From Streptomyces sp. RFCAC02 (lineage in GTDB: Bacteria > Actinomycetota > Actinomycetes > Streptomycetales > Streptomycetaceae): DNA of 64,000 nt. The position numbers and the translations under genes were made by a program. The stretch lies in the NCBI RefSeq assembly GCF_004193175.1, contig NZ_SAUH01000001.1, forward strand, positions 4,497,501 to 4,561,500, written 5' to 3'. Every line of letters begins with the position of its first letter. The stretch's first letter is position 1. Of the stretch, positions 1-9,396 are shown one piece after another. The notes under the pieces are model-generated. The model searched no databases, was not told the DNA's origin, and worked only from the letters and a program-made list of their open reading frames with translations.

Positions 1-344
1 CCGAGGGTGAACCGGCCGCCGGACAGCAGGTGCAGCAGCGCCGCCTGCTCGCCGAGCGCCACCGGGTGCGCCGTGGACAGGACGCTGATGGCCGTCCCGA
101 CTCCGATGCGGCGTGTCCTGCCGAGGAGCAGGGCCGCCAGGGTCGTGGCCGACGGGCACAGGCCGTAGGGCACGAAGTGGTGCTCGGCGAGCCAGACGGC
201 GTCCAGGCCCGCCTCGTCCGCGACGACGGCCGACCGGACGGCCCGGTGCAGCGCCTCCTGCTGACTCTGCCCGGGATACTGCCCCGCCAGGACGAATGTG
301 CCTATCCGCAGGGAGCCCGCCGCGCCGGGCGTCGAGTCGTTCAT
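1..344 (-). CDS. LLM-class flavin-dependent oxidoreductase (partial, N-terminal part)
   Basis: Only the first 114 codons are inside the window; the gene runs off the left edge. The translation begins MNDSTPGAAGSL and continues with a beta strand (IGTFVLAGQYPG), then DEAGLDAVWLAEHHF and a later segment IGVGTAISVLSTAHPVALGEQ. The WLAEHHF signature and the following strand are typical of the bacterial luciferase-like TIM barrel that binds FMN or F420. The ATG is preceded by a GGAAGGGGA ribosome-binding site. The substrate cannot be told from this fragment. It is transcribed away from the small gene at 501, so the space between them holds two divergent promoters. Confidence 0.8.
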   Translation of the reverse strand, partial: MNDSTPGAAGSLRIGTFVLAGQYPGQSQQEALHRAVRSAVVADEAGLDAVWLAEHHFVPYGLCPSATTLAALLLGRTRRIGVGTAISVLSTAHPVALGEQAALLHLLSGGRFTL

Positions 345-487
345 GCTGGGTGTCCCCTTCCAGGTGGGTCCGATCCGCGCGCCGGATCTCCGGATCCCGC
401 AGGGCTCAACGGACGACACCCGGCCAGGGCACGGTCCGCCCGCCGGTTTTTCGGATCATCACGCAAGGGGTCGGAAGGGCGGATGCG

Positions 488-493
488 TACACT
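488..493 (+). promoter_or_regulatory. -10 element of a leaderless promoter
   Basis: TACACT lies 7 nt before the ATG at 501, and no Shine-Dalgarno sequence stands between. This TANNNT-N6/7-start layout is the usual leaderless arrangement in actinomycetes. The rest of the 345-500 interval must also hold the promoter of the divergent oxidoreductase; I see no clear operator. Confidence 0.5.
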
Positions 494-500
494 CGGCGTC

Positions 501-827
501 ATGTCCCCCCGACGCAACAGGCCCCAGGGCCGTACCCGGCCGAACACCGCCGGCGCGGACGACGGACCGCGCGTCCACGGCCTGGAGAACACCGAGGAGT
601 GGCAGGGCGAGGAGTGGGTGGTGCGCCGCATCACCGGCGGCGCCGCCGCCAAGCACTACCGCTGCCCCGGCTGCGACCAGGAGATCCCGCCCGGCGTGCC
701 GCACGTCGTCGCGTGGCCGCGGCTCGGCGCCGTCGAGGACCGCAGGCACTGGCACGCCGCCTGCTGGAACGCCCGCGACCGCCGCAGGGCGCGCGTCCAG
801 CGGTCGCGCAACGCGCCGCGCTACTGA
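501..827 (+). CDS. Conserved small protein with a Cys/His knuckle
   Basis: 108 residues. The N-terminal third is basic and Pro/Arg-rich. It is followed by a compact domain with CPGCDQEI near residues 54-61 and a later HWHAAC, which together could bind one zinc ion (two Cys, then His and Cys). I recognise it as a conserved actinobacterial family often labelled ATP/GTP-binding protein, but no P-loop is present, so that label is not supported. The start is chosen at the ATG 7 nt downstream of a TACACT -10 box, as a leaderless gene. Its stop is 8 nt from the end of the convergent exporter permease. Function unknown. Confidence 0.75.
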   Translation: MSPRRNRPQGRTRPNTAGADDGPRVHGLENTEEWQGEEWVVRRITGGAAAKHYRCPGCDQEIPPGVPHVVAWPRLGAVEDRRHWHAACWNARDRRRARVQRSRNAPRY

Positions 828-834
828 GCGCGGG

Positions 835-1608
835 TCAGGCGTCGCGCCGCCGCAGCACCAGCCAGCCCGCGACGACGGCGGCCGCCACCCACAGCAGCAT
901 GATCCCGAGGCCGGTCCACGGTCCGTACGGCCGGTCCCCGGTGTCCACCACCGACATGATGCGCTGCCCCGCCTGGTCCGGCAGGTAGTGCCCGATCCGC
1001 TCGGTCGCCGACACGTTCGCGAGGATGCCCGACACGAGGAAGAAGAACGGCATCAGCACACCGAACGACAGCATCGGGCTGCGCAGCACCCAGGTCATCC
1101 CCATCGCGAACAGCGCGATCAGCGTCATGTACAGGCCGCCCCCGAACACCGCCCGCAGCACGCCCGGCTCGGCCAGCGTCGTCCGGTGCCCGCCCAGCAC
1201 GGCCTGCCCGCCGAAGAAGGCCAGGAAGCTCGTCACCATCCCCACCGCCAGCGCGAGCGCCGTGGCGACCGCCAGCTTGCAGGCCAGCAGCAGCCCGCGG
1301 CGCGGCACGGCGGCCAGGGAGGCGCGGATCATGCCGGTGCTGTACTCGTTCGACACGACGAGGATGCCGAACGCGATCATCGCGAGCTGGCCGAGGGACG
1401 TGCCCGCGAAGCTCGTCAGCGTCGGGTCGAACGTGAGCCGGTCGGCGCGCGACAGGTCGTCGAACGTGTTCCGCACCAGCAGGCTGATCAGCGTCCCCAG
1501 CACGACGGTCACCAGCAGCGCCGCCGCGAGCGTCCACCGTGTGGAGCGCACCGACCTGATCTTCGTCCACTCCGACCGCAGCACCCGGCCCGCGCCCGCG
1601 CCCGCCAC
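835..1608 (-). CDS. ABC-2 type transporter permease
   Basis: 257 residues with about six predicted membrane segments, near residues 27-45, 70-88, 108-133, 157-176, 180-197 and 232-252. The N-terminus (VLRSEWTKIRSVRST) is the typical cytoplasmic lead-in of actinomycete ABC-2 permeases, which usually read SEWTKxxxxRS. It begins with GTG 3 nt after the stop of the ATPase gene, so the two are one operon and form one exporter. The substrate is unknown; such pairs often export drugs or other small molecules. It sits directly downstream of the filP/scy region, but nothing in the sequence ties it to them. Confidence 0.85.
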   Translation of the reverse strand: MAGAGAGRVLRSEWTKIRSVRSTRWTLAAALLVTVVLGTLISLLVRNTFDDLSRADRLTFDPTLTSFAGTSLGQLAMIAFGILVVSNEYSTGMIRASLAAVPRRGLLLACKLAVATALALAVGMVTSFLAFFGGQAVLGGHRTTLAEPGVLRAVFGGGLYMTLIALFAMGMTWVLRSPMLSFGVLMPFFFLVSGILANVSATERIGHYLPDQAGQRIMSVVDTGDRPYGPWTGLGIMLLWVAAAVVAGWLVLRRRDA

Positions 1609-1611
1609 CCG

Positions 1612-2517
1612 TCAACCCCTCGCCTGGTACTCGACGGTCTCGTGCGTCAGCCGCATGAACGCCTCCTCCAGGGACGCCTGCTGCACGCTCAGCTCGTGCA
1701 GCACCAGGCCGTTCGTGTGCGCCAGCTCACCGATGCGCGCCGCGTCCGACCCCGGCACGGTCAGCGCGCCGTCCGCCTCCTGGCCCGGCGATGCGCCGAT
1801 CCGCGTCAGCAGGTCGCGCATCCGCTCCGGTTCCGGGGTCCGCACCCGCACGAAAGTGGCCGAGTTCTCCTCTATGAAACGGTCCATGGCCGTGTCAGCG
1901 AGGAGCCTGCCCCGGCCGATGACCACCAGATGGTCGGCGGTCAGCGCCATCTCGCTCATCAGATGGCTCGACACGAACACCGTCCTGCCCTGCGACGCCA
2001 GGTGCCGCATCAGCGTGCGGATCCAGTGGATGCCCTCCGGGTCGAGCCCGTTCACCGGCTCGTCGAACATCAGGATCGCCGGGTCGCCCAGCAGCGCGCT
2101 CGCGATCCCGAGCCGCTGGCCCATCCCCAGCGAGAACCCCTTGGGCCGCCCGCGCGCCACCGCCGTGAGCCCCACGATGTCGAGGACCTCGTCGATGCGG
2201 CGGCGCGGTATCCCGTTCGACTGGGCCAGGCACAGCAGGTGGTGGTACGCGGTGCGGCCCGGGTGCACCGCGCGGGCCTCCAGCAGCGCGCCGATGACCC
2301 TCAGCGGGGTGCGCAGCCGCTCGTACGGCACGCCGTCGACCAGGACCCGGCCGCCCGTCGGGCGGTCGAGACCGAGGATCATGCGCATCGTGGTCGACTT
2401 GCCGGCGCCGTTCGGACCGAGGAAGCCCGTGACCCGGCCGGGCCGTACGGTGAACGTCAGGCCGCTGACCGCCGTCCGCCCCCCGTACCGCTTGGTCAGG
2501 TCCGACAGCTCGATCAT
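1612..2517 (-). CDS. ABC transporter ATP-binding protein
   Basis: 301 residues. Walker A is GPNGAGKST at residues 34-42, the signature segment is SLGMGQR at 129-135 and Walker B is ILMFDEP at 148-154. The ABC domain fills the first ~220 residues. The remaining C-terminal ~80 residues resemble the extra domain of the CcmA/DrrA-type exporter ATPases (consistent with DrrA-like family length). It is the first gene of a two-gene operon with the permease at 835-1608. It powers export by the permease from the cytoplasmic face of the membrane; substrate unknown. Confidence 0.9.
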   Translation of the reverse strand: MIELSDLTKRYGGRTAVSGLTFTVRPGRVTGFLGPNGAGKSTTMRMILGLDRPTGGRVLVDGVPYERLRTPLRVIGALLEARAVHPGRTAYHHLLCLAQSNGIPRRRIDEVLDIVGLTAVARGRPKGFSLGMGQRLGIASALLGDPAILMFDEPVNGLDPEGIHWIRTLMRHLASQGRTVFVSSHLMSEMALTADHLVVIGRGRLLADTAMDRFIEENSATFVRVRTPEPERMRDLLTRIGASPGQEADGALTVPGSDAARIGELAHTNGLVLHELSVQQASLEEAFMRLTHETVEYQARG

Positions 2518-2539
2518 GCCTCGACGCTAGGACAGCGCG

Positions 2540-2570
2540 AGGGCCGCCGCCCGGTGAGGACGGCGGCCCT
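2540..2570 (-). terminator. Stem-loop terminator after filP
   Basis: AGGGCCGCCG and CGGCGGCCCT form a perfect 10-bp stem around an 11-nt loop. It lies 27 nt beyond the filP stop and before the ABC ATPase start on the same strand. There is no T-run, as is usual in Streptomyces. Confidence 0.6.
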
Positions 2571-2597
2571 GGGCCGTTGCGGTGAACGCGGCGCGGG

Positions 2598-3539
2598 TCA
2601 GCGGGACTGCTGGGCGGGGACGCCCTTGCCCAGGCTGTCGCTGTCGTCGTCGTCCAGCGTGGCGGCGGCGACCTGGGCGCCCGTCAGCGTGGCCAGCATC
2701 TCGCGGACGTTGGTGAGCTGGGCGTTGATGCTGTCGCGGCGGTTCGTGAGGGCGGCGAGCTCGCGCTCCGACTCGCTGCGGATCCGGTCGGCCTTCGCGT
2801 TCGCGTCCGCCACGATGTCCTCGGCCTGGCGCTGCGCGGTCTCCACCGTCTGGCGGGCACGGCGCTCGGCGTCCGTCCGCAGCTTCTCCGCCTCCAGACG
2901 GAGCTGCTCGGCGCGGTGCTCGATCTCCGCGAGCCGCTTCTCCGCCTTCGCCTGACGGGACGCCAGGTCGCGCTCGGACTGCTCGCGGCGCTTGGCGAGG
3001 TTGGTCTCGAAGTCGGCCGCGGCCTGCGCCGCCTTGGCACGGGTGTCCTCGAAGAGGGCGTCCGCCTCCTCGCGCTTGGCCTGGGCGTCCTTCTCCGCCT
3101 CGGCCCGGGTGGCGGCCGCGTCGCCCTGCGCCTTCTCGACGATGCGGGTGCCGTCCTCCTCGGCCTTCGCCTTGCGCTCGGCCGCGTACGCCTCCGCGTC
3201 GTTGCGCACCTGCTGGGCGGCGCCCTCGGCCAGCTCACGGTGCTGCTCGGCGGCCCGCCTGGCCTCGTCGCGCAGGTCCTTCGCCTCCTCCTCGGCGAGG
3301 CGGAGGATCTTCTCGACCCGGGCGCCGAGGCCCGCGTAGGAGGGCTCGGCGTCGGTGATCTGGGCCTGGGCGTTCTGCGTTTCGAGGTGCAGTTCCTCGA
3401 TCCGCTTCTCCAGCGAGGTGATGCGGGCCAGGGCGCTGTCGCGATCGGCAACGAGCTTCGAGATGCGGTCGTCCACCTGCCCGCGGTCGTATCCACGCCG
3501 CACGAGCTCGAAGCCGAAGGGGGAGGAAGTGTCGCTCAT
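2598..3539 (-). CDS. filP: FilP, coiled-coil cytoskeletal filament protein
   Basis: 313 residues, almost all long coiled coil (about residues 30-290), rich in Ala, Glu, Arg and Lys. The N-terminus (FGFELVRRGYDRGQVDDRI) is a DivIVA-like motif shared with the adjacent Scy. Length, N-terminus and position next to scy match FilP, the intermediate-filament-like protein that stiffens hyphae behind the growing tip and interacts with DivIVA. Older annotations call it cellulose-binding protein. The C-terminal tail (TLDDDDSDSLG) is acidic. A possible -10 (TAGGAT, reverse strand) lies about 120 nt upstream. Confidence 0.9.
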   Translation of the reverse strand: MSDTSSPFGFELVRRGYDRGQVDDRISKLVADRDSALARITSLEKRIEELHLETQNAQAQITDAEPSYAGLGARVEKILRLAEEEAKDLRDEARRAAEQHRELAEGAAQQVRNDAEAYAAERKAKAEEDGTRIVEKAQGDAAATRAEAEKDAQAKREEADALFEDTRAKAAQAAADFETNLAKRREQSERDLASRQAKAEKRLAEIEHRAEQLRLEAEKLRTDAERRARQTVETAQRQAEDIVADANAKADRIRSESERELAALTNRRDSINAQLTNVREMLATLTGAQVAAATLDDDDSDSLGKGVPAQQSR

Positions 3540-3658
3540 GGAATTCCTGTCGATTCAGACGGGTGAGTGAGTAGGTGATCGTGTGGCTTGGCGTTCAGCG
3601 CTTCGAAGGGAGAACTCCTCAGCCTTCGGTCAGACGGGTCCATGCCCTCGGAAGCCTC

Positions 3659-3664
3659 ATCCTA
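3659..3664 (-). promoter_or_regulatory. Candidate -10 box of the filP promoter
   Basis: On the reverse strand TAGGAT fits the actinomycete TANNNT -10. It would give a leader of roughly 110 nt before filP. The filP-scy interval (3540-3778) holds nothing else recognisable. The -35 is not evident, so this is tentative. Confidence 0.3.
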
Positions 3665-3778
3665 GGGGGCGAACGGCGTGTCTTCGAGCGGATCGCACTT
3701 CTGTGTGGAGAATGTTCGCCCGGTTCGCGGGAACGGGTACACGGGCGGGCAGGCGTTCGCTCCGTCCGCACCGGGACG

Positions 3779-6700
3779 TCACGACGTGGGCCGCTTCCCG
3801 CCGCCCGAACGCTGGGGTCCGCCGCCCGGCCGCTGCGGTCCCGCGCCCGCGCCGGACTTCGGGCGGCCCGCGACCCGCGGGTCGGGAACTCCCCGCCCGC
3901 CGACCGGACCCCGGCCGCTCCCGGCGGCACCGCCGCCGCCGTTCCCACCGCCGTTGCCGCCGCCGCTGCCGGACTTCGCAGCGGACTTCCCGCCGCCACC
4001 GCCGGCCTTCGGCGCCTCGAAACCCTCCAGCGCCTCCAACACGTCCTGGACGCGGGAGATCTCCGAATTGATGTCCTCACGCCGCCGCGTGAGCTTGTCC
4101 AGCTCACGCTTCCCTCCTCCACGAGCCGCTTCGCCTCGCGCTCCGCGTCGGCCCTGCGCTGCTCGGCCTCCCGCACGGCCTTCGACCGCTGCTGCTCGGC
4201 CTCCTTCAGCAGCATCTCCGCCTTCCTCACCGCCGCGACCCGGATCTTGCTGGCCTCGGAGTCGGCGTCCGACACGGTCTTCTCGGCGGCGGCGCGCGCC
4301 TCCTCCCGCTGCTCCTCGGCGGCCTCCACCAGCTTGTCGACCCGTTCACCGGCCGCGCGCGCCAGTTCGGCGGACTCGCGGCGCGCCCGCTCGTGCAGCT
4401 CCTCGACCTCCGCCTCGACACGGGCGCGCAGGTCCTCCGCGCGGTCCCTTATCGACGCGGCGTCCCTGCGGGCCTCCTCCAGCAGCCGGTTGGCGTCCGC
4501 GCGGGACGTCTCCACCAGCTCGCCGCCGGCCTGCCGCGCGTCCGCCACGACGCGGGACGCCTCGGTACGGGCCGCCGCGATCATCGTGTCCGACTGCTCC
4601 TCGGCGGCCGTCGCCATGCGGGCCGCCTCCTCCTGCGCCTTGCCGACCAGTTCGTCGGCCTGGGCGGCGGCCTCGGTGCGTTTGCGGGCGGCGTCCTTGC
4701 GCGCCTCGTCGCGGGTCTCCTCGGCCTCGGCGCGGATGCGGGCGGCCTCCTCCTGTGCCTTGGTGAGGAGTTCGTCCGCCTGGGCCGCGGCTTCGGTGCG
4801 TTTGCGGGCGGCGTCCTTGCGTGCCTGGTCGCGCGTGTCCTCGGCCTCGGCGCGGATGCGGGCGGCCTCCTCCTGTGCCTTGGTGAGGAGTTCGTCCGCC
4901 TGGGCCGCGGCCTCCGTCCGCTTGCGGGACGCCTCCTGCCGCGCGCGGTCCTGGAACGCGTCGGCCTCGGCACGGACCCGCTCCGCCTCCGCGGCGGCCT
5001 CGGCCCGCACCCGGTCCGACTCGGCGATGGCCTCGCGCACCGTGCGCTCCGCGAGCGCGGCGGCGGCCTCCTTCTCCTCGGCCGCGTCGCGCAGGACGCG
5101 GGCGGCCTCCCGCTCCACCTCGGCACGGTGCTTCGCGATCTCCGCCTCGGCCGCGTCCCGCAGGCCGCTGACCGAGTCCCGCACCTGCTGGGCCTTGTGC
5201 TCGGCGGCGGACACGAGCGTGTCGGCGCGGCGCTCCGCCTCGTCCAGCCGCGCACGGCCGGCCGCGAGCAGCTCCTCGCTCTGCTCCCTGGCCTGCGCCC
5301 GCTCCCGGTGCGCCTCGTCGCGCGCCTCGGTGAGCAGGGTGTCGGCCTCCGTGCGCAGGCGCGCCGCCTCGTCGCGGGCGGCGGCCAGGGTCTCGGCGGC
5401 CTCGCCCGCCGTGCGCTCCGCGGCGGCGGCGGCCTCCTCCCGCACCCGGTCGGCGGCGCGCAGGGCGTCCTCCCTGACCCGGTCCCCCTCGGCGATGGCC
5501 TCGGCGCGGAGCCGGACGGCCACCTCCTCGCCCTCGGTCCTGGCGCGGCCCGCGTCGGCCGCGGCCTCCTCGCGCAGCCGCGCCGCCTCCGTCTCCGCCT
5601 GCTCGGTCAGGGCACGGACACGCTCGGCCGCCTCGGTGCGCAGCCGCTCGATCTCGGCGGCCGCCCCGGCCCGCAGCGCGTCCGCCTCGGCACGGGCCGC
5701 CGCCAGCGCCTCCTCGGCGGCGGTGACCCGCGCCTCCGCCTCGCCGCGCAGCCGCTCCAGCTCCGCCCGGGCCGCCTCGCGCTCCGCGCGCGCGGCGTCG
5801 CGCGCCTCGTCCCTGGTCAGCCGGGCGGCCTCCGCCGCATCGGCGGTCGTGCGCTCCGCCGCAGAGGCGGCCTCGGCGAGCTGCGCGTCGGCCTCGGCAC
5901 GGGCCTTCTTCAGCGCGGCCTCGGCCTGGTTGCGCAGGGTCGTGGCGCGTTCGATGGCCTCGGTGCGGACCCGTTCGCTCTCCGCGGTCGCCCCGGACCT
6001 GATCTCCTCGGCCTCCGTGCGCGCCCGCGCGAGCAGCTCCTCGGCGCTGGCCGCCGCCTGCTCGATCCGCTGGACCGCGTCCCGCCCGGCGTCGGAGCGG
6101 ATCCGCTCGGCCTCCTCCGCGGCCTCGGCCCGCAGCGCCTCCGCCTCGCCGCGCAGCCGCCTGGCCTCCTCCTGGAGCTCCACCGTCTTGGCGCGGTACT
6201 CCGCGGTGTCGTCCTTCGCGGCACCCTTCAACTGCTCCGCGACGTCGTGCGCCTCGGCCCGCAGCCGGTCGGCCTCCGCCTCGGCGTCGGCCCGCAGCCG
6301 TTCCGCCTCCTCGGCGGCGGCCCGCGTGGTGGCCTGGGCCTCCTGCGTCGCCTTCGTGAGGACGGACTCGGCGGTGCGCGCCGCCTCGGCGAGCTGCGCC
6401 GCGTACTCCTCGGCGGACTTGGTGCGCGCCTCCTCGGCGGCCTCCGTGACGAGCTGCTCGGCGCGCGCCTGCGCCTCATCCAGCGCGTGCTGGGCCTCGG
6501 TGCGGCGCCGCTCGGCGTCCCGGGTGGCCTCGCCGACCATGCGGGCGATCTCGGCCTTCGCGGTCGCGGTGCGCTGCTCGTACTCCGACTCGGCGGCCGA
6601 ACGGCGCTTCTCCGCCTCCGCCTCCGCCTCGGCCAGCAGCCGTCCGGCCTCCTCACGGGCCGCGCGCAGGGCCGCGTCCGCCTCGGCCGCGCGTTCCTCC

Positions 6701-7470
6701 GCGCCGCGCAGCAGGCCGGCGGCCTCGCGGCGCCCCGCGTCGGTCTCCTGGGCGGTGCTGGAGCGCAGGCGTTCGGCCTCCTCGGTGGCCTCCTGCGCAC
6801 GGGCCGACGCGGACGTCAGCAGGCGCTCGGCGTCCGTGCGGGCGCGGCGCAGCACCTCCTCGGCCTCGGCGCGGGCCGCGTCCGCCTCGGCGGCCAGGCG
6901 GGAGCGTGCCTCGTCGACCAGCCGCAGCGCCTCGGCGCGGGCCTGGGAGATGGCGCGCTCCGACTCGGCGCGCGTCTCCTCCAGCAGCCGGCGGGCCTGG
7001 GACTCGCTGCGGGCGCGGAGCTGTTCCGCCCAGGCGACGTTCTCGTTGACGTGGGCCTCGACGGTGGACCGGCGCTCCGCCAGCTCCTCGTCCAGGCTGC
7101 GGCGGCGGCTCACGGCCTCCGCGTGCAGTTCGGCGTCGAGGCGGGCGCGCTGCTCGGCCTGCTCCTGCAGGACGTGCTGGGAGCGGTTGCGGGCCTCGCG
7201 CAGTTCGCGCTCGGCCTCGGCGCGCATCTGGTCGGCCTGGTGGTGCGCGGAGCGGAGGACCTGCTCGGCGTGGGAGGCGGCGTCCCCGTAGACGGGGCGC
7301 ACGGCAAGGGCGCGGCGGCCCTCGTGCAGCTTGGCACGCAGGACCTCGACCTGGTATCCGAGGTCGTCGGCGTGATCGACCGCCTTGTCCCGCTCCTTCT
7401 TCAGCCGGTCCATCTCGGCTTCGAGTTGCGAGAGGTGGTCGTCAGCCTGGTAGGCGTCGTAGCCCCGCAC
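3779..7470 (-). CDS. scy: Scy, giant coiled-coil tip-organising protein; apparent 1-nt frameshift near the 3' end
   Basis: About 1,230 residues if the frameshift is repaired. The start ([20 protein letters not shown]) carries the same N-terminal motif as FilP, followed by >1,000 residues of Ala/Glu/Arg coiled coil with almost no breaks. This matches Scy, the scaffold that assembles the polarisome with DivIVA and FilP at hyphal tips. The frame runs intact to about 4115, where it leaves the expected sequence and would read into unrelated Ser/Arg-rich residues ending at 3619. The adjacent frame downstream instead reads [20 protein letters not shown] and a Gly-rich tail that stops at 3779, which is the plausible true C-terminus. 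One base appears to be missing next to the GGAGGAGGGA tract at about 4108-4120. It may be a sequencing error. Confidence 0.85.
4621..4980 (-). repeat. 120-bp direct repeat units inside scy
   Basis: Three consecutive units start at 4621, 4741 and 4861. The last two are nearly identical in DNA and the first is more diverged in its distal third. Each encodes 40 residues including [12 protein letters not shown] and KAQEEAAR. The near-identity at DNA level, not only protein level, points to a recent duplication and to possible length variation between strains. Confidence 0.8.
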
Positions 7471-7597
7471 CGCGCGGTCCCATCCGTCCCCTGGTCGTGG
7501 TAAGCGTGAACGTCGTCGGTCAACGGCCGAACTCGGGACGAGGAGAGGGATACTCGCTGCCCCGGCTGGGCCACTCTACCGGCCGGGGCAGCGCGCG

Positions 7598-8050
7598 TCA
7601 GTGGGCCGAGTGCCCACGCGCGGCATCGGGTGCGGCCGCCGTGACGATCTCGGTCAGCACCCCGTGGCAGTCCTGCGGGTGGAGGAAGGTGATGCGCGAG
7701 CCCATCGAGCCGCGCCGCGGCGCGTCGTACAGCACGCGGACGCCCCTGCCGCGGACGGCGTCGGCCTCGGCGTCGACGTCGTCGGTGCCGAACGCGATGT
7801 GGTGGACGCCCTCGCCGTGCCGCGCGAGCCACTTGCCGACGGGCGAGTCCTCGCGCAGCGGCTGGAGCAGTTGCAGCCAGGTGGCGCCGCCGTCGTCGGT
7901 GCCGTTGACGCGGAGCATGGCCTCGCGGACGCCCTGCTCCTCGTTGACCTCGCGGTGGTGGACCTCGAAGCCGTACGTGGAGCGGTAGAACTCCACGGTC
8001 GCGTCGAGGTCGTGGCAGGCGATGCCTATGTGGTCGATACGCGACAGCAT
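7598..8050 (-). CDS. mce: Methylmalonyl-CoA epimerase
   Basis: 150 residues, the usual size for the family. It is a vicinal-oxygen-chelate fold protein: [20 protein letters not shown] at the start supplies the first metal-binding His, and GEGVHHIAF and a C-terminal glutamate (GVLTEIV) supply others. The enzyme interconverts R- and S-methylmalonyl-CoA between propionyl-CoA carboxylase and the B12-dependent mutase. The start ATG has GGAGGAG upstream. It is divergent from the thiolase at 8180 and near meaB, so it belongs to the acyl-CoA group here. No methylmalonyl-CoA mutase gene lies in the window; only the related isobutyryl-CoA mutase is present. Confidence 0.92.
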   Translation of the reverse strand: MLSRIDHIGIACHDLDATVEFYRSTYGFEVHHREVNEEQGVREAMLRVNGTDDGGATWLQLLQPLREDSPVGKWLARHGEGVHHIAFGTDDVDAEADAVRGRGVRVLYDAPRRGSMGSRITFLHPQDCHGVLTEIVTAAAPDAARGHSAH

Positions 8051-8136
8051 GTCCCCAGTGGACTCCTCCCGCGGCGGCCGCGCAACGGTGCCGTGCGCCA
8101 CGTCTTCGCCCGGACGGCGGTCCGTGTCACGCTGAG

Positions 8137-8142
8137 TACAGT
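8137..8142 (+). promoter_or_regulatory. Candidate -10 box of the thiolase-meaB promoter
   Basis: TACAGT fits the -10 consensus and would place the transcript start near 8149, leaving a leader of about 30 nt with a GAGGAG ribosome-binding site before the ATG at 8180. No convincing -35 is seen. Confidence 0.35.
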
Positions 8143-8179
8143 GACCGACCGGTACACGACATCGGCGAGGAGTGCGCTC

Positions 8180-9388
8180 ATGACCACGACCCCCACCGGC
8201 CGCACCACGTCCGTCATCGTCGCGGGAGCGCGGACGCCCATGGGACGGCTGCTCGGCTCCCTCAAGGACTTCACCGCCGCCGAACTGGGCGGCTTCGCCA
8301 TCCGCGCGGCGCTGGAGCGGGCCGGCGTCGCCGGCGACCAGGTCGGGTACGTGATCATGGGGCAGGTCCTCCAGGCGGGCGCGGGGCAGATCCCCGCGCG
8401 GCAGGCGGCGGTCCGCGCGGGCATCCCGATGACGGTGCCCGCCCTCACGGTCAACAAGGTGTGCCTCTCCGGGCTCGACGCCATCGCGCTGGCCGACCAG
8501 CTCATCAGGGCGGGCGAGTTCGAGGTGGTCGTCGCCGGCGGCCAGGAGTCCATGACCAACGCGCCGCACCTCCTGCCGAAGGGCCGGACGGGGCAGAAGT
8601 ACGGCGCCATGGAGGTCCTGGACGCCATGGCGCACGACGGCCTGACCGACGCGTTCGACGGCGTGGCGATGGGCGAGTCCACCGAGGTCCACAACACCCG
8701 TCTCGGCATCACCCGCGCCGAGCAGGACGCGGTCGCGGCGGCGTCGCACCGGCGGGCGGCCGAGGCGCGGAAGAACGGGCTGTTCGACGCGGAGATCGTG
8801 CCGGTCGAGGTGCCGCGCCGGACGGGCGACCCGGTGACCGTCGCGCAGGACGAGGGCATCAGGCCGGACACGACGGAGGAGTCCCTGGCCCGGCTGCGGC
8901 CCGCGTTCCGCCCCGACGGGACGATCACGGCGGGCTCCGCGTCGCAGATCTCGGACGGCGCGGCGGCCGTCGTCGTGATGGCGCGGCACCGCGCGGAACG
9001 GCTCGGGCTGCCGTGGATCGCGGAGATCGGCGCGCACGGCAATGTCGCGGGACCGGACAACTCGCTCCAGTCCCAGCCGTCCAACGCCATCCGCGCCGCG
9101 CTGGCCAGGGAGGGCCTGACCGTCGGCGACCTGGACCTGATCGAGATCAACGAGGCGTTCGCCGCGGTCGCCGTGCAGTCCACGCGGGACCTCGGCGCGG
9201 ACCCGGCGCGGGTCAACGTCAACGGCGGCGCCATCGCGCTCGGCCACCCGATCGGCATGTCCGGCGCCCGCATCGCCCTCCACCTCGCCCTCGAACTGGG
9301 CCGGCGCGGCGGCGGCACGGGCGCCGCCGCGCTGTGCGGGGGCGGCGGCCAGGGCGACGCGCTGATCCTGCGCGCGCCCGGGGCGTGA
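8180..9388 (+). CDS. Acetyl-CoA C-acetyltransferase (thiolase)
   Basis: 402 residues, a full-length thiolase. The nucleophilic cysteine is Cys95 in NKVCLSG, and the two other catalytic residues are His356 in GHPIG and Cys386 in [10 protein letters not shown]. The NEAFA motif is also present. It condenses two acetyl-CoA to acetoacetyl-CoA or cleaves it, which can supply butyryl-CoA routes that connect to isobutyryl-CoA mutase. The ATG follows GAGGAG by 8 nt. It precedes meaB by 8 nt and is likely co-transcribed with it. Substrate chain length cannot be fixed from sequence alone. Confidence 0.92.
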   Translation: MTTTPTGRTTSVIVAGARTPMGRLLGSLKDFTAAELGGFAIRAALERAGVAGDQVGYVIMGQVLQAGAGQIPARQAAVRAGIPMTVPALTVNKVCLSGLDAIALADQLIRAGEFEVVVAGGQESMTNAPHLLPKGRTGQKYGAMEVLDAMAHDGLTDAFDGVAMGESTEVHNTRLGITRAEQDAVAAASHRRAAEARKNGLFDAEIVPVEVPRRTGDPVTVAQDEGIRPDTTEESLARLRPAFRPDGTITAGSASQISDGAAAVVVMARHRAERLGLPWIAEIGAHGNVAGPDNSLQSQPSNAIRAALAREGLTVGDLDLIEINEAFAAVAVQSTRDLGADPARVNVNGGAIALGHPIGMSGARIALHLALELGRRGGGTGAAALCGGGGQGDALILRAPGA

Positions 9389-9396
9389 GGCGGGGC

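Noticed and set aside
298..2955. 885-codon open frame on the plus strand across the ABC exporter and filP
   Set aside because: It is antisense to two well-supported genes; in DNA this GC-rich opposite frames stay open by chance, and the translation is low-complexity Arg/Pro/His.
4600..5000. CRISPR-like array
   Set aside because: The 120-bp periodicity codes for an uninterrupted coiled coil; there are no short repeats with unique spacers.
3575..7291. 1,238-codon plus-strand frame opposite scy
   Set aside because: Its Ser/Ala/Arg-only composition is the mirror of Scy's coiled coil; there is no ribosome-binding site or protein family.
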